Shown: positions 43,465-53,357, counted from the stretch's first letter. The stretch is 64,000 nt of DNA from JBJYKD01 sp049310025 (GCF_049310025.1 NZ_JBJYKD010000013.1:8471-72470); one strand, 5' to 3'. The notes: generated by a model from the sequence alone, not told the origin. A program made the numbers and translations.

Positions 43465-44409
43465 ATGAACAGTGAACTGGAAAAACGAATTCGGGAAGCG
43501 AGAGAAAAACGGGATACGGCTATAAGAATAAAGAAAAAATTGGAATCTGTTAAAAAAGATTTATCCCAATCAACGCAGAGAAAAATGGAATTAGCCGTGA
43601 TTCTCGAGAAAGAAAGAAGAGATGTGGAAAATCTAAAACATTTGAGTCTTGCTAATGTTTTTGCCACCATCATGGGTAACAAAGATGAGAAACTTGACAA
43701 AGAACAGCAGGAGTATCTTGCGGCCAGGTTGGAATATGAAACATCTCAGAGAGTTGAACAAGAGCTTTTAAAGCAGTTAAAATCTCTGAGCTCTCAAATG
43801 GAATCACTGGAACACGCCGAGCAGGAGTATCAAATGCTCTTGAAAGAAAAAGAGGAAATATTGAAAAATAAGAAAAACCAGGCAGCGGGCGAACTGTTTC
43901 AGCTTTCCGAGGAAGAGGGGCGTCTTCAGGCCAGGGAAAAGGAACTCCTGGAAGCCAGAGAAGCTGCAGGTTATGTGCTATCATCTCTGGAAAGGGTTTT
44001 GGACAGCCTGGATAGTGCCGCTGGTTGGGGAATATGGGATATGCTCGGCGGAGGCCTGATTTCCACTGCCATAAAACATTCAAAAATCGATGACGCCAGA
44101 GACGCCATAGCCGATGTTCAATACAATTTGCGACGCCTGCAAAGAGAATTGAAAGATGTCCAGATGGATACGGATCTTGAAATAAATATAGATGGATGTT
44201 TGACCTTTGCCGATTACTTCTTTGATGGGATCATAGTGGACTGGATGGTGCAATCCAATATCAATGAAGCACTGAACAAAGCCCGTGAAGTGAACGAAAG
44301 GGTAAAACGATTGAAGGATCGCCTGGAAGAGGAGCTGAGTCAAAATGCCTCGGAAATGGCGCAATTGAGGCAGAAAAAAGAACAGCTGATAGAACAGACC
44401 ATGATTTAA
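43465..44409 (+). CDS. Long coiled-coil protein
   Basis: 314 residues, ATG after GGGAGG. Almost entirely heptad helices: residues 1-60, 80-160 and 215-310 are Glu/Lys/Leu-rich coiled coil; a central segment (DSAAGWGIWDMLGGGLISTA) with Trp/Gly breaks the helix, followed by IKHSKIDDARDAIADVQYNL. No signal peptide or TM segment. This central GWGxWDxxGGGxxxTxxKHxxxD pattern occurs in uncharacterised cytosolic proteins; function unknown. Intact, and behind two tandem ECF-type promoters, so a strong candidate effector of that regulon (inference). Confidence 0.7.
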   Translation: MNSELEKRIREAREKRDTAIRIKKKLESVKKDLSQSTQRKMELAVILEKERRDVENLKHLSLANVFATIMGNKDEKLDKEQQEYLAARLEYETSQRVEQELLKQLKSLSSQMESLEHAEQEYQMLLKEKEEILKNKKNQAAGELFQLSEEEGRLQAREKELLEAREAAGYVLSSLERVLDSLDSAAGWGIWDMLGGGLISTAIKHSKIDDARDAIADVQYNLRRLQRELKDVQMDTDLEINIDGCLTFADYFFDGIIVDWMVQSNINEALNKAREVNERVKRLKDRLEEELSQNASEMAQLRQKKEQLIEQTMI

Positions 44410-44673
44410 AAGAGGATTTTTGCATATTCTTTTCTTCAACGGCCGGTACATGGGGAGGCCTTGTAAATACACCGGGAGGAGCCACGGCCTTTTCCGCCTC
44501 TATGGCGACTTTTTGTAGTTTTGCCGCCGGCGGCTTACCGCATCTTCCGCAGATCAGGGCAATTCAACCAGAAACCTGCGGTGACTTATACCTGAAGCGA
44601 CAAGACCCCCGATGATGGTTAAAAATATATGGCCCCATAACGGGTAGTACCGTAAAATGGGAGGTGTTTTTTC

Positions 44674-45006
44674 TTGAAAAAAGATTCCCCAGAAGAGAAA
44701 AATGAATTTGAAAAGGATATGGAAGATTTACAGGATTGGCTGGATAACCAGTATAACCCCGGACATTACATAGGCACAGGCCGCGTCCCGAGACCTGTAG
44801 GCAGGTTAACAAAATACCCCCTTTTACTCATTATTGTCGGCCTGCTATATATTGCTCCAGCCATAATGGTTCTCGTTTCTTCGAAATTTACCTTGTTTTC
44901 TTTAATATCTTTAATCATTCCTTTCCTCATATCCATCGGTCTTTTAATCGGAGGTGTTCAAAAATATTCACGAATGAGAAACCGCAAGAAGAAGAATGAA
45001 AAATGA
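44674..45006 (+). CDS. Small two-TM membrane protein
   Basis: 110 residues from TTG 44674, after GGGAGGTG. A charged N-terminus (EEKNEFEKDMEDLQDWLDNQYNP), two membrane segments (YPLLLIIVGLLYIAPAIMVLV and LISLIIPFLISIGLLIGGV) and a basic tail. Unknown function; orientation and spacing would allow cotranscription from the copy-I promoters. Confidence 0.55.
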   Translation: MKKDSPEEKNEFEKDMEDLQDWLDNQYNPGHYIGTGRVPRPVGRLTKYPLLLIIVGLLYIAPAIMVLVSSKFTLFSLISLIIPFLISIGLLIGGVQKYSRMRNRKKKNEK

Positions 45007-45240
45007 CTTCTAGACCGGGAGGGATAACTCTGAATTATCGAAGTCAGGGTGCCAGGACAGCCTGTGATATTACGGGCCCGCCACTGAGCATTAAAAGGCG
45101 GGTTTATGATAGCAGCTCCAGCGGGAGGTCATAGACGGGGTAACGGGCAATAAAAGGGGCGAAGAACTGATGATCGGGATTGTTTTATAGCTAATTTATT
45201 GCCTTCTGTCACATTTTCCTTTTTTGCTGTGTTAATATAT

Positions 45241-45744
45241 ATGAAGACCGGGCCCGGAGGAGGGGGTGTTCTTCTGGAGTTCAAGAAAGTATTCATGGAA
45301 TACTATGACAGGATATTGAGACAGCTCGCATGCATGCTGCATGACCCGTACCTGGCGGAGGATCTGGCCCAGGAAGTCTTTATAAGGCTTTACGAACATC
45401 CCCTGAAAAATGAAGAGTATTTGGGAGCATGGCTTTACCGGGTGGCGAAAAACGTAGCTTTAAACCGCATAAGGAGTGACAGGAGCCGTATGTTGAGAGA
45501 AGCCAGGGTGTGGGAGATGGATGGGCTGCCTGTATACACGCCCTTTCAGCAAAATGAAGAAGTGATGCATGTGCGCGAGGTTTTAAACGCGATGGATGAA
45601 AGGGACAGGACCATCCTGATAATGAAGCATTCGGACTATTCCTATGATGAGATAGCAAAAGTTTTGAAGGTGAAAAAGACTTCGGTGGGGACCCTTGTGG
45701 CCAGGGCCCAGAGGAAATTTAAAGAACTGTACGGGGAGGTGTGA
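45241..45744 (+). CDS. ECF RNA polymerase sigma factor
   Basis: About 155-168 residues. Region 2: FMEYYDRILRQLACMLHDPYLAEDLAQEVFIRLYEHP and AWLYRVAKNVALNRIRSDRSR; region 4: LNAMDERDRTILIMKHSDYSYDEIAKVLKVKKTSVGTLVARAQ. Start unclear: ATG 45241 overlaps the promoter-like TTAATATATATG, whereas GGAGGAGGGGG (45256-45266) precedes a CTG at 45274 but no good start codon. Followed at 3 nt by its anti-sigma gene and an ABC-2 transporter, a common signal-response cassette. Confidence 0.88.
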   Translation: MKTGPGGGGVLLEFKKVFMEYYDRILRQLACMLHDPYLAEDLAQEVFIRLYEHPLKNEEYLGAWLYRVAKNVALNRIRSDRSRMLREARVWEMDGLPVYTPFQQNEEVMHVREVLNAMDERDRTILIMKHSDYSYDEIAKVLKVKKTSVGTLVARAQRKFKELYGEV

Positions 45745-45747
45745 AGC

Positions 45748-46908
45748 GTGTGCTATGATGAGGGCATGATCCAGGCGTATATAGACCTGGAACTTTCTCC
45801 GGCGGAATCGAAAGAGGTTTGCAAGCACCTGAAAATATGCGAAAAATGCCGGAGAAAATACGATGAGATGAGTGCAGTCGATGCTTTTGTGGAAGAGAAG
45901 CTGGCCATGGAGGAAAAGGCTTTTAACCTTCTCTGCAAAGACGGGGCCTGGGATAGATTTAACCGGCGCCCCGCTAAAAACAATATTGAAAAAGGAGTGT
46001 TTTACATGATAAACAGGTACAAAAAGATAGCGGCCGGAGCGGCTGCAGCGGTGCTTATCTCTTCAATAATATGGGTGGCTCCCGTGAGAAATGCGGCGGC
46101 GGATTTCCTGAGCATTTTCAGAGTATCCAAATTTAAAGCTGTAACTTTCACCTCCGACGATTTGGCCAGAATAAAGGAGCAACTTGAAGAAAAAGGTATG
46201 AAAAATATTGACCTTAAACAATATGGGAGGGTGAAGGTTGAAGGAGGGGGTCTGAGTAAAGAGCTTAAGTTTGAGGAAGGTTCATCATCGGATGAGGTTT
46301 TAAAATCAGCTTTAAAATCAATAGAAGATGATATGGGTATAGACATTGTGCTGCCGGAAGTCCCCGAAGGCTTCAGACTGACAAATATACGGGTGTCGAA
46401 TCCCGCACGTATAGAGATAACTCCCAATGTTAAAAATCTGAATCAGCTGATTTCCACATTCGGCGGGACGAAGTTCTTTCCCGAAGTCCTGGACGGCAAG
46501 ACCTTTTCAATTTCCGTAAAAAACGACGTCGTTTTGTCCTATGAAGGCTCATTAAAACGCGGCGGTATAACGCAGTGGATAACCATACAGGAAACGGAAT
46601 CACCTGATATTCTTGTGCCTGATAATGTGGACCTGGAAGCCGTGAGGGACGCAGTGGTTTCTCTTCCCTTTATGCCGGAAAATATAAGGCAACAGCTGGT
46701 CGATATAAAAGACTGGAAAAATACTTTGCCCGTGCCTGTCGGAGATGATACGGATGTCAGGAATATCGCTGTAAACGGCAGTCAGGGGATATTTATATCT
46801 ACACGGCACAGTAATTCCGCTGTATGGTCCGATGGAAAATTCATGTACTGGATAAATACTTCACTGCCGGAAGAGCAGGTTCTTCAGATAGCGGAGTCTT
46901 TGAGGTGA
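45748..46908 (+). CDS. Zinc-finger anti-sigma factor with DUF4367 domain
   Basis: 386 residues from GTG behind GGGAGGTG. N-terminal zf-HC2 anti-sigma domain (MIQAYIDLELSPAESKEVCKHL, CEKCRRKYDEM: His-x3-Cys-x2-Cys), one TM segment (IAAGAAAAVLISSIIWVAPV) near residue 100, then a long extracytoplasmic part ending with the DUF4367 fold (VRNIAVNGSQGIFISTRHSN, VLQIAESLR). Binds and silences the upstream sigma factor; the outer domain presumably senses the signal. Confidence 0.88.
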   Translation: MCYDEGMIQAYIDLELSPAESKEVCKHLKICEKCRRKYDEMSAVDAFVEEKLAMEEKAFNLLCKDGAWDRFNRRPAKNNIEKGVFYMINRYKKIAAGAAAAVLISSIIWVAPVRNAAADFLSIFRVSKFKAVTFTSDDLARIKEQLEEKGMKNIDLKQYGRVKVEGGGLSKELKFEEGSSSDEVLKSALKSIEDDMGIDIVLPEVPEGFRLTNIRVSNPARIEITPNVKNLNQLISTFGGTKFFPEVLDGKTFSISVKNDVVLSYEGSLKRGGITQWITIQETESPDILVPDNVDLEAVRDAVVSLPFMPENIRQQLVDIKDWKNTLPVPVGDDTDVRNIAVNGSQGIFISTRHSNSAVWSDGKFMYWINTSLPEEQVLQIAESLR

Positions 46909-46912
46909 AAAA

Positions 46913-47839
46913 ATGGTAATAGAGACCTTTAACCTTACGAAGCAGTATAACGGCCGGGGCGGATGTACAGACATCCGCCTTGCGGTCGGTGAAGGCAAAG
47001 TCTTCGGCTTGCTGGGCCCCAACGGCGCCGGTAAAAGCACCCTGGTAAAGACCCTGGTGGGGCTTTTGCAGCCCACTTCCGGCACCGCAAAAATTCTGGG
47101 CAGACCTCTGGGAGACACGGGAGTGAAAAGCCGCATAGGTTATCTGCCGGAAAACTTCAAGTACCACGACTGGATGTCTGGGCTGGAGGTCTTGAAATTC
47201 CATGCGGAGCTTTACAGGATGAAAAATCCCCAAAAAAGGATTTCCGAGCTCATCGACCTGGTGAAGCTCACCGGCCATGAGAAAAAAAGGGTGTCTGGCT
47301 ACAGCAAGGGCATGCAGCAGAGGCTGGGCCTGGCTGTGGCGCTTCTCCCCGACCCGGACCTTCTGTTTCTCGACGAGCCAACATCGGCGCTGGACCCGGT
47401 GGGAAGAATAGAGGTGCGCGGGATTATTAAATCTTTGAAAGAAAAGGGTAAAACCGTGTTTTTAAACAGCCACCTGCTGAGCGAAGTGGAAATGGTGTGC
47501 GATGAGGTCGCCGTAATAAACCGGGGGAGGATCATTGCCTGGGGCGAACTTGCGGATATGCTGGAAGCGGGGACCCGAATGGAGGCCAGGATCTCGAACC
47601 CTTCAGAAAATCTTTTGAACGCTCTAAAAGGAAAAACAGAACATCTGGAGCTCAAAGGCGATATGCTCATCTTTAAGGTAAAAAACCGGCGGGACGTGCC
47701 GGAAATCATCAAAATAATCGTGGAATCCGGGACTTTGCTGTATGAAATAAAGGCTGCAAACAATTCTCTTGAGAACTTTTTTGTAAAGCTGCTGGAGGAG
47801 GGCGGTAAACATGATGACGATAGCAAAATTCTCGTTTAA
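46913..47839 (+). CDS. ABC-2 type transporter ATPase
   Basis: 308 residues. Walker A GLLGPNGAGKSTLVK, Q-loop IGYLPENF, signature SGYSKGMQQRLGLAVAL, Walker B LLFLDEPTSALDP, H-loop FLNSHLL. CcmA/BcrA-like; the C-terminal ~80 residues are the accessory domain of drug or peptide exporters. Overlaps the permease gene by 29 nt. Probably exports a compound whose stress is sensed by the linked sigma/anti-sigma pair. Confidence 0.93.
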   Translation: MVIETFNLTKQYNGRGGCTDIRLAVGEGKVFGLLGPNGAGKSTLVKTLVGLLQPTSGTAKILGRPLGDTGVKSRIGYLPENFKYHDWMSGLEVLKFHAELYRMKNPQKRISELIDLVKLTGHEKKRVSGYSKGMQQRLGLAVALLPDPDLLFLDEPTSALDPVGRIEVRGIIKSLKEKGKTVFLNSHLLSEVEMVCDEVAVINRGRIIAWGELADMLEAGTRMEARISNPSENLLNALKGKTEHLELKGDMLIFKVKNRRDVPEIIKIIVESGTLLYEIKAANNSLENFFVKLLEEGGKHDDDSKILV

Positions 47840-48653
47840 GGAAATGCTCAATAAAAAAGCCCTCGGCCTTGTAATTTTTCTTACCATAGTGTATCTCACT
47901 CTTTACGGCTTCGGCTTAAGAGAGGTTTACCGGCACGGTACTTCCAATGAGATATACAGGGCGGCACTTTCGTCACAGCTGATTTCCGTGGGGCTTTATT
48001 TTGCAAACTTCATTGTCGCGTTTCTGGTGGCTTTCTCGGCAGTGGGCGCCATTTCGGGGGATGTGGAAAGCGGCGCCATGCAGGCTTTGCTGGTAAAGCC
48101 CATACGGCGATGGGAAGTGGTGATTGGCAAGTTCCTGGGTATAGGAGCCATGATATCCCTTTACAGTGCATTGTTTTTTACGGCCATTATCGCCTTAAAT
48201 AAAATTCTGGGGGCTAAGATTATTATTCAAATTCCGAATTTAATACAGGGCATGTTGCTGTTCATACTGGGCCCCATTATCCTGCTTTCGGTGGCCCTGT
48301 GGGGCAGCTCCAGGCTTTCCACCCTCAACACCGGCATCCTGGTGGTGATGCTTTACGGATTCGCCATGGTGGGCGGTATGATGGAGCAGGTGGGTTCCAT
48401 GATGGCCATGGCGGGACAAAAAATCCAGGGTCTCATAAATGTGGGTATCATATCCAGCCTCATCATGCCCACCGATGTGATTTTCCGCAAGATGAACTCC
48501 ACCCTTTTCACCGGCGCAGGTATAAACTTTCTTTCGGGCGGTTTTTTCGGGGCCGGTTCCGAACCCAGCATCTGGATGATGGTGTATATAGGCATGTATG
48601 CGATAGCGGCGTTATACACGGCGGTAAGTTACTTTAACCGCAGGGATATCTGA
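47811..48653 (+). CDS. ABC-2 type transporter permease
   Basis: 280 residues, six hydrophobic segments, typical ABC-2 topology with KFSFKEMLNKKALGLVIFL at the N-terminus and SGDVESGAMQALLVKPIRRW between TM2 and TM3. Partner of the upstream ATPase; start overlaps it by 29 nt with GGAGGGCGG as RBS. Confidence 0.9.
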   Translation: MMTIAKFSFKEMLNKKALGLVIFLTIVYLTLYGFGLREVYRHGTSNEIYRAALSSQLISVGLYFANFIVAFLVAFSAVGAISGDVESGAMQALLVKPIRRWEVVIGKFLGIGAMISLYSALFFTAIIALNKILGAKIIIQIPNLIQGMLLFILGPIILLSVALWGSSRLSTLNTGILVVMLYGFAMVGGMMEQVGSMMAMAGQKIQGLINVGIISSLIMPTDVIFRKMNSTLFTGAGINFLSGGFFGAGSEPSIWMMVYIGMYAIAALYTAVSYFNRRDI

Positions 48654-48941
48654 TGAAGGACTTATTGAACGCAGTGGACCCTTTCGGCATTTTATAAAGC
48701 ATTTTTAAGAAAAACCGTGACTCGTGGCGTGATGGTCGTTTAATTCCAGATAACCGGATACCGTTATAATATACCGCGGATTCAGGAAAGAATTAGATAT
48801 GTTAAAATATACTGGACAAAAGAAAAAGAAATGGTTGAGAAGACCTTTATGCTTTTAGAAACAGTAACTTTTAACGAATTAATTGTTAAGGGTTAACCAT
48901 TTGTTACGACGGGGAGTGATGAGCATGGGAAGAAGAGGATA

Positions 48942-49652
48942 ATGCTCGGCCTGCTTTTATGTATGCTGATGATAGGGATAGCGTACGGTGTAATATTCCA
49001 TGCTATCGTTATGCCTTTATTTAACGGGCAACTATTACACTGCATATTTATGGGAATTATTTTTAGTTTTGTTAATTATGCTGTTGCGCACAAGTATTAT
49101 AAAAGATATTCTTCGTTAAAAGAAGAAAATATTATTTTGAGGGATAATATTAAAGTTGATAAACTGACAGGTTTATTAAATAGGAGAGCATTTGACAATG
49201 ATATCAAAAGAATTGAAGAGGATGAATTGTATTCAGTAATTTTTGTAGACATAGATAATTTTAGAGAGTTTAATAATAGGTTCGGTCACCAGGTCGGTGA
49301 TGTTGTTTTGCAAAATGTTTGCAAAGTTATAAAGTCCCATATAAGAAGTAAAGATAAAGTGTATAGATATGGAGGAGAGGAAATAGTAATTATATTGAAA
49401 GATTGTGGTAAAAGCCATGCTATAAGCGTTAGCGAGAAAATTCGACACAGTATAAGTATTTTAGATAATTCCCCTTATCCTAATGTGACCGTTTCAATGG
49501 GAGTAGCAAGCAGCATTGAGGATGGCTACACTATTAATGAGGTAATTAGAGCGGCGGATTTTGCTTTGCTGGCTGCAAAGAATAAAGGGAAGAATTGTGT
49601 AGTAGGATATACCAACCAAAGTATAATCCGAGTCAGGAATGAAAGTATATGA
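48942..49652 (+). CDS. Membrane-bound diguanylate cyclase (GGDEF)
   Basis: 236 residues. Three N-terminal hydrophobic segments (MLGLLLCMLMIGIAYGVIF and others), a short coiled linker, then a GGDEF domain from about residue 70: DKLTGLLNRRAFDNDI, SVIFVDIDNFREFNNRFGHQVGDVVL, active site YRYGGEEIVII, and TVSMGVAS. GGEEI is a catalytically competent variant. No RxxD I-site is visible at the usual position. Makes c-di-GMP, the ligand of the riboswitch at 18400. An upstream ATG with a better RBS (48924) runs into a stop after five codons, so the N-terminus may be frameshifted. Confidence 0.88.
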   Translation: MLGLLLCMLMIGIAYGVIFHAIVMPLFNGQLLHCIFMGIIFSFVNYAVAHKYYKRYSSLKEENIILRDNIKVDKLTGLLNRRAFDNDIKRIEEDELYSVIFVDIDNFREFNNRFGHQVGDVVLQNVCKVIKSHIRSKDKVYRYGGEEIVIILKDCGKSHAISVSEKIRHSISILDNSPYPNVTVSMGVASSIEDGYTINEVIRAADFALLAAKNKGKNCVVGYTNQSIIRVRNESI

Positions 49653-49776
49653 AAACTGATGAAAAAAACAAGAAAATGCAGTAAAACGCGGCAAATATGA
49701 AGGAGCTTAAATAACTTTGTGTAAATGTTCCACCCGGACAATATCACAGAAGAATAATAAAATTTTTTTGAAGGTA

Positions 49777-49805
49777 TTGCGCATTCAAGGATATTGTGCT
49801 AAAAT
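49777..49805 (+). promoter_or_regulatory. Promoter of the trpB2-trpP transcript
   Basis: TTGCGC (49777-49782), 17 nt, TAAAAT (49800-49805), directly upstream of the T-box leader. Confidence 0.6.
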
Positions 49806-49814
49806 ATAAAAAAC

Positions 49815-50158
49815 AACGCAAGAGGATAATTTGATGATGGGGAAGAGTAGCCCCGATGGAAGGTCAAAGAGAGCCGCCGCTGGTGGGAGTGCGGTACCGG
49901 AAATCGCGGTGAATGGGCCCCGGAGAAGGTGTGACGAAAGCCAGGGCGAGTAGTCGCACACGGAAAGTCCCCCGTTAGCCGAGGACAGGGTATCGCGAAA
50001 GATTCGCCGTACCCGGGATAAGAGGGTTTGCATTTAGGTGGCAAAGGAGCATCTCATCCTAAAGGTGGGATGCTTTTTTGATATCGGGATGCATACCAAT
50101 TTGGGTGGCACCGCGGAAAAGCATCCGTCCCGAAAGGGAACGGGTGCTTTTTAATTTA
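49815..50158 (+). ncRNA. T-box riboswitch (probably tRNA-Trp)
   Basis: Leader with Stem I features (AGAGTAGC, AGAGAGCCG, GGTGGGAGTGCGGTACC), a candidate UGG specifier in GTGAATGGGCC, the T-box GGGTGGCACCGCGG near 50104, and a terminator AAAAGCATCCGTCCC, GAAA, GGGAACGGGTGCTTTTT. Uncharged tRNA binding stabilises the antiterminator. An additional hairpin at about 50050-50080 (GCATCTCATCC, GGTGGGATGC, TTTTTT) also looks like a terminator. The downstream genes are tryptophan-related, supporting the Trp specifier. Confidence 0.9.
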
Positions 50159-50333
50159 TGGATAAAAGCTCATAGAAAGCCGAAGGGCTGTAAACTAAAT
50201 GACATTTTCGATACAGGGTGCGCTTGAGGGCAAAAGATGCGGGGTGATGTATATGACTTGAAGGGATGAGACACGTGTAAAATTATTTTGGTCCTTGGGC
50301 GAACGAAATTTTAACCGTGAGGAAGTGAACATA

Positions 50334-51686
50334 ATGACTGATGAAAGGAAAATAATGCTGAGCGAAAAGGAGATCCCCACCCACTGGTACAATATCCAGG
50401 CGGATATGCCAAACCTGCCCAAGCCGCCGCTGAACCCGGCTACGGGAAACCCGGTGGCGCCGGACGATTTAAAAGCCATTTTCCCAATGGAGCTCATAAA
50501 GCAGGAAATGTCGCAGGAGCGGTGGATAGAAATTCCCGAAGAGGTCAGGGAGTTATACAGATTGTGGAGGCCGTCGCCGCTGATTCGAGCTTACAGGCTG
50601 GAAAAAGCTCTGGATACCCCGGCCAGGATATTTTATAAATACGAAGGCGTAAGCCCGGCAGGCAGCCACAAGCTCAACACCGCAATACCGCAGGCCTATT
50701 ATAACAAAAAAGAGGGCATAAAGAGACTTGCCACCGAGACCGGCGCAGGGCAGTGGGGCAGCGCCCTGGCCATGGCATGCAGCTTTTTTGGGATGGAGTG
50801 CACCGTCTACATGGTAAAGGTGAGCTACCACCAGAAACCATACCGGCGTTCAATGATGCAGCTCTTCGGAGCGCAGGTTATCGCCAGCCCGAGCGACAAG
50901 ACTGAGGCGGGCCGGGCCGTCCTCGCGAAAGATCCGGATTCGCCGGGCAGTCTGGGCATTGCCATAAGCGAGGCGGTGGAAGATGCGGCGTTCCACGGCG
51001 ATACCAATTACGCCCTGGGCAGTGTGCTCAACCACGTGCTGCTCCATCAAACGGTCATAGGCCTTGAAGCCAGAAAGCAGATGGAAAAGGCCGGGTTTTA
51101 CCCGGATGTGGTGATAGCCTGTTCGGGAGGCGGCAGCAACTTCGGCGGCATAGCCATGCCCTTCGTCCACGACAAAATAAAAGAGGGCAAAAAGACCCGC
51201 ATAATGGCTGTGGAACCGGCGGCATGCCCCAGCCTCACCAGGGGGAAATTCACTTATGATTTCGGCGATGTTGCCCATCTGACACCAATGATGATGATGT
51301 ACACCCTGGGAAGCGACTTCGTGCCCCCCGGGATTCACGCCGGAGGGCTGAGATACCACGGCGCATCGCCGCTGCAGAGCCAGCTTCTCCACGACGGCCT
51401 TATCGAGGCAAGGGCCTATGAACAGAAAAGCGTATTTGAGACGGCTGTTCTGTTTGCCCGAAGTGAGGGGGTAGTGCCGGCGCCGGAATCGGCCCACGCG
51501 GTAAAAGCGGCTGTGGATGAGGCCCTGACCGCCCGGGAAGCCGGAGAAAGCAGGACCATACTGTTTAACCTCAGCGGGCACGGCCACTTTGACATGGCCG
51601 CTTATGACAGCTACCTTTCCGGCAACCTGCAGGACTCCAGCCTGCCGGAAGAAACAATAAAAAAGATACTGGAGAAATTAACATGA
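50334..51686 (+). CDS. trpB: TrpB-like pyridoxal-phosphate enzyme (TrpB2)
   Basis: About 450 residues. Tryptophan synthase beta-like family 2: PLP lysine in [29 protein letters not shown], the glycine-rich phosphate loop [12 protein letters not shown], and C-terminal [12 protein letters not shown]. TrpB2 proteins condense indole (or use O-phosphoserine in some archaea) with Ser and often lack TrpA dependence. No trpA nearby. Start ATG 50334 after GAGGAAGTGA. Under T-box control. Confidence 0.93.
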   Translation: MTDERKIMLSEKEIPTHWYNIQADMPNLPKPPLNPATGNPVAPDDLKAIFPMELIKQEMSQERWIEIPEEVRELYRLWRPSPLIRAYRLEKALDTPARIFYKYEGVSPAGSHKLNTAIPQAYYNKKEGIKRLATETGAGQWGSALAMACSFFGMECTVYMVKVSYHQKPYRRSMMQLFGAQVIASPSDKTEAGRAVLAKDPDSPGSLGIAISEAVEDAAFHGDTNYALGSVLNHVLLHQTVIGLEARKQMEKAGFYPDVVIACSGGGSNFGGIAMPFVHDKIKEGKKTRIMAVEPAACPSLTRGKFTYDFGDVAHLTPMMMMYTLGSDFVPPGIHAGGLRYHGASPLQSQLLHDGLIEARAYEQKSVFETAVLFARSEGVVPAPESAHAVKAAVDEALTAREAGESRTILFNLSGHGHFDMAAYDSYLSGNLQDSSLPEETIKKILEKLT

Positions 51687-51734
51687 TTTGTTTGTTTACA
51701 TTGCCGATAAACTTTATTGAATGGAGGAGAGACC

Positions 51735-52244
51735 ATGAAACTAAAGGACATGATTCTCACGGCTCTCTTAATGGCTATAGGCCTGGTGCTGCACCAGGTG
51801 GTACCGCCCATAGTCGGCGGCATGAAACCCAACTTCCTTCTGGCAATGCTGTTTGTAGCCCTGTTTATTAATAATAGCCCCAAAAACGCCTTTTTGGCGG
51901 GGGTCTTGGGAGGAACCTTTGCCGCACTGACCACAACTTTCCCCGGCGGCCAGATTGCCAACTTCTTTGAAGAGATAATAACGGCCTTTGTTGTTTCCCT
52001 GCTGATAAAACTCATGTCCAAACTGAGCCCCCATATTTCTGTTCCAGTAGTTGGGTTTTTAGGCACTGTGGAAAGCGGTACGGTCTTTTTGACCATAGCA
52101 CTTCTGGTAGTAGGCAGTCTGCCGGTGGCATTTCCGGTGCTTTTTATGACCGTTGTGATTCCCACTGCGATCATTAATACATTCGTGACATATGTATGTT
52201 ACAATATTGTCTTCGCGGCAAGAAAAGTTATGAAAAATGCGTAA
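51735..52244 (+). CDS. trpP: Tryptophan transporter TrpP
   Basis: 169 residues, about five or six TM segments; MKLKDMILTALLMAIGLVLH start after GGAGGAGAG, then GGMKPNFLLAMLFVALFIN, FPGGQIANFFEEIITAF. Matches the TrpP/YhaG tryptophan transporter family, small membrane proteins resembling ECF S-components. In Bacillus it is regulated by TRAP; here it appears in a T-box operon with trpB2, so import and salvage synthesis respond to charged tRNA-Trp. Confidence 0.85.
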   Translation: MKLKDMILTALLMAIGLVLHQVVPPIVGGMKPNFLLAMLFVALFINNSPKNAFLAGVLGGTFAALTTTFPGGQIANFFEEIITAFVVSLLIKLMSKLSPHISVPVVGFLGTVESGTVFLTIALLVVGSLPVAFPVLFMTVVIPTAIINTFVTYVCYNIVFAARKVMKNA

Positions 52245-52334
52245 CAGAAACTTGTTTATTAAGTCCGCTCATAACTTTTCCTCTGCTTTTTCCGTAAGCA
52301 TGCCGCGGATTTCCCCCCCGATTTCAGGATTTCA

Positions 52335-52371
52335 TCCTCCGGTGCCTCGCTTTTTACCCGGAGGAATTTTT
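52335..52371 (+). terminator. Intrinsic terminator of trp operon
   Basis: TCCTCCGG, 15-nt loop, CCGGAGGA, then ATTTTTCTTTTT. A larger outer pairing (CCGTAAGC / GCTTACGG) surrounds it. Confidence 0.75.
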
Positions 52372-52595
52372 CTTTTTCTCTCCCGGCTTACGGCAAGGGT
52401 CCGTGGGGGAGATTGCTGTTTACGGCTTCCCTGAAGTCATAATAAATGGAGCAGGTGAAAACCTCATATTTTCCCGCCGTTTTCTCAATACTGCCGGTAT
52501 ATCATGATATGAAGATTGCATGCAATAAAATATATACAGAACGTGTTAAATCATGTAAAATAATTTTAAGTTTACTAAACGGTGGTGAAAGCGCC

Positions 52596-53357
52596 ATGGA
52601 CGCTTTTGATGGAAAGCTGCTTGAGGCAAAGATAAAAGACCTTTTTGAGATTGCCCTGAAAAACAGGGAAAAGCGGGCTTCCAATTTTCTGGACCCCCTG
52701 GAGCGGCAGGTGGCGGAGAAAGCCGCGCGGAGTTTCGCGGGGGCGGGATTTTACTTTGACGGGGGATACGAGGAGGCCGAGCGAAAGATAATGGTAGCCT
52801 TCCCGGAATACCTGAAGGATGAGCCCTTCGTGGCACCCCTGGGAGCATTGAGGATTACACCGAAAAACCCGGACGGGCGCCCGGGCCACAGGGATTACCT
52901 GGGAGCCATCCTGGGGCTCGGCATATCCAGGGAAAAGGTGGGGGACATACTGGTGACAAAAAGCGGCGCCGACGTCATAGTGAAGGAAGAGATACTGGGG
53001 TATATAGGCCTCAACCTCTTTAAGGTGGGAAATGTCCCGGTAGCCGTGGAGGAAATTTCGCTAAAAGAACTCCTCCAGCCCGAAAGGAATTTTAAGGAAA
53101 TGAAGAGCACGGTGGCTTCGCTGCGCCTGGACGCCGTGGCCAGCCTGGCCTTCGGCATTTCCCGCTCCAAGATGGCGCCGTATATAAAGGGCGAGAACAT
53201 CAAGCTCAACTTTAACGTGGTAAAAGACCCTTCCACACCTGTCAAGGAAGGTGACATCATCTCCGCCGCCCGCCTGGGCAGGGCGAAGGTGGTGGAGGTG
53301 GGGGGCCAGAGCAAAAAAGGCCGGATATATGTGAGGGTGCATAAGTACACGGGTTAG
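52596..53357 (+). CDS. YlmH-like S4-domain RNA-binding protein
   Basis: About 253 residues from ATG 52596 behind GGTGGTGA. N-terminal domain NREKRASNFLDPLERQVAE, RITPKNPDGRPGHRDYLGAILGLGI, then a C-terminal S4 domain (VASLRLDAVASLAFGISRSKM, VKEGDIISAARLGRAKV). YlmH family, the ribosome-associated S4 protein of the division cluster, reported to rescue stalled large subunits in Bacillus. Here outside the divIVA cluster. The preceding 150 nt of open frame have no start support. Confidence 0.88.
   Translation: MDAFDGKLLEAKIKDLFEIALKNREKRASNFLDPLERQVAEKAARSFAGAGFYFDGGYEEAERKIMVAFPEYLKDEPFVAPLGALRITPKNPDGRPGHRDYLGAILGLGISREKVGDILVTKSGADVIVKEEILGYIGLNLFKVGNVPVAVEEISLKELLQPERNFKEMKSTVASLRLDAVASLAFGISRSKMAPYIKGENIKLNFNVVKDPSTPVKEGDIISAARLGRAKVVEVGGQSKKGRIYVRVHKYTG

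Noticed and set aside
43161..43700. 179-residue minus-strand frame
   Set aside because: Crosses a terminator and the ECF-type promoters and lies antisense to the coiled-coil gene.
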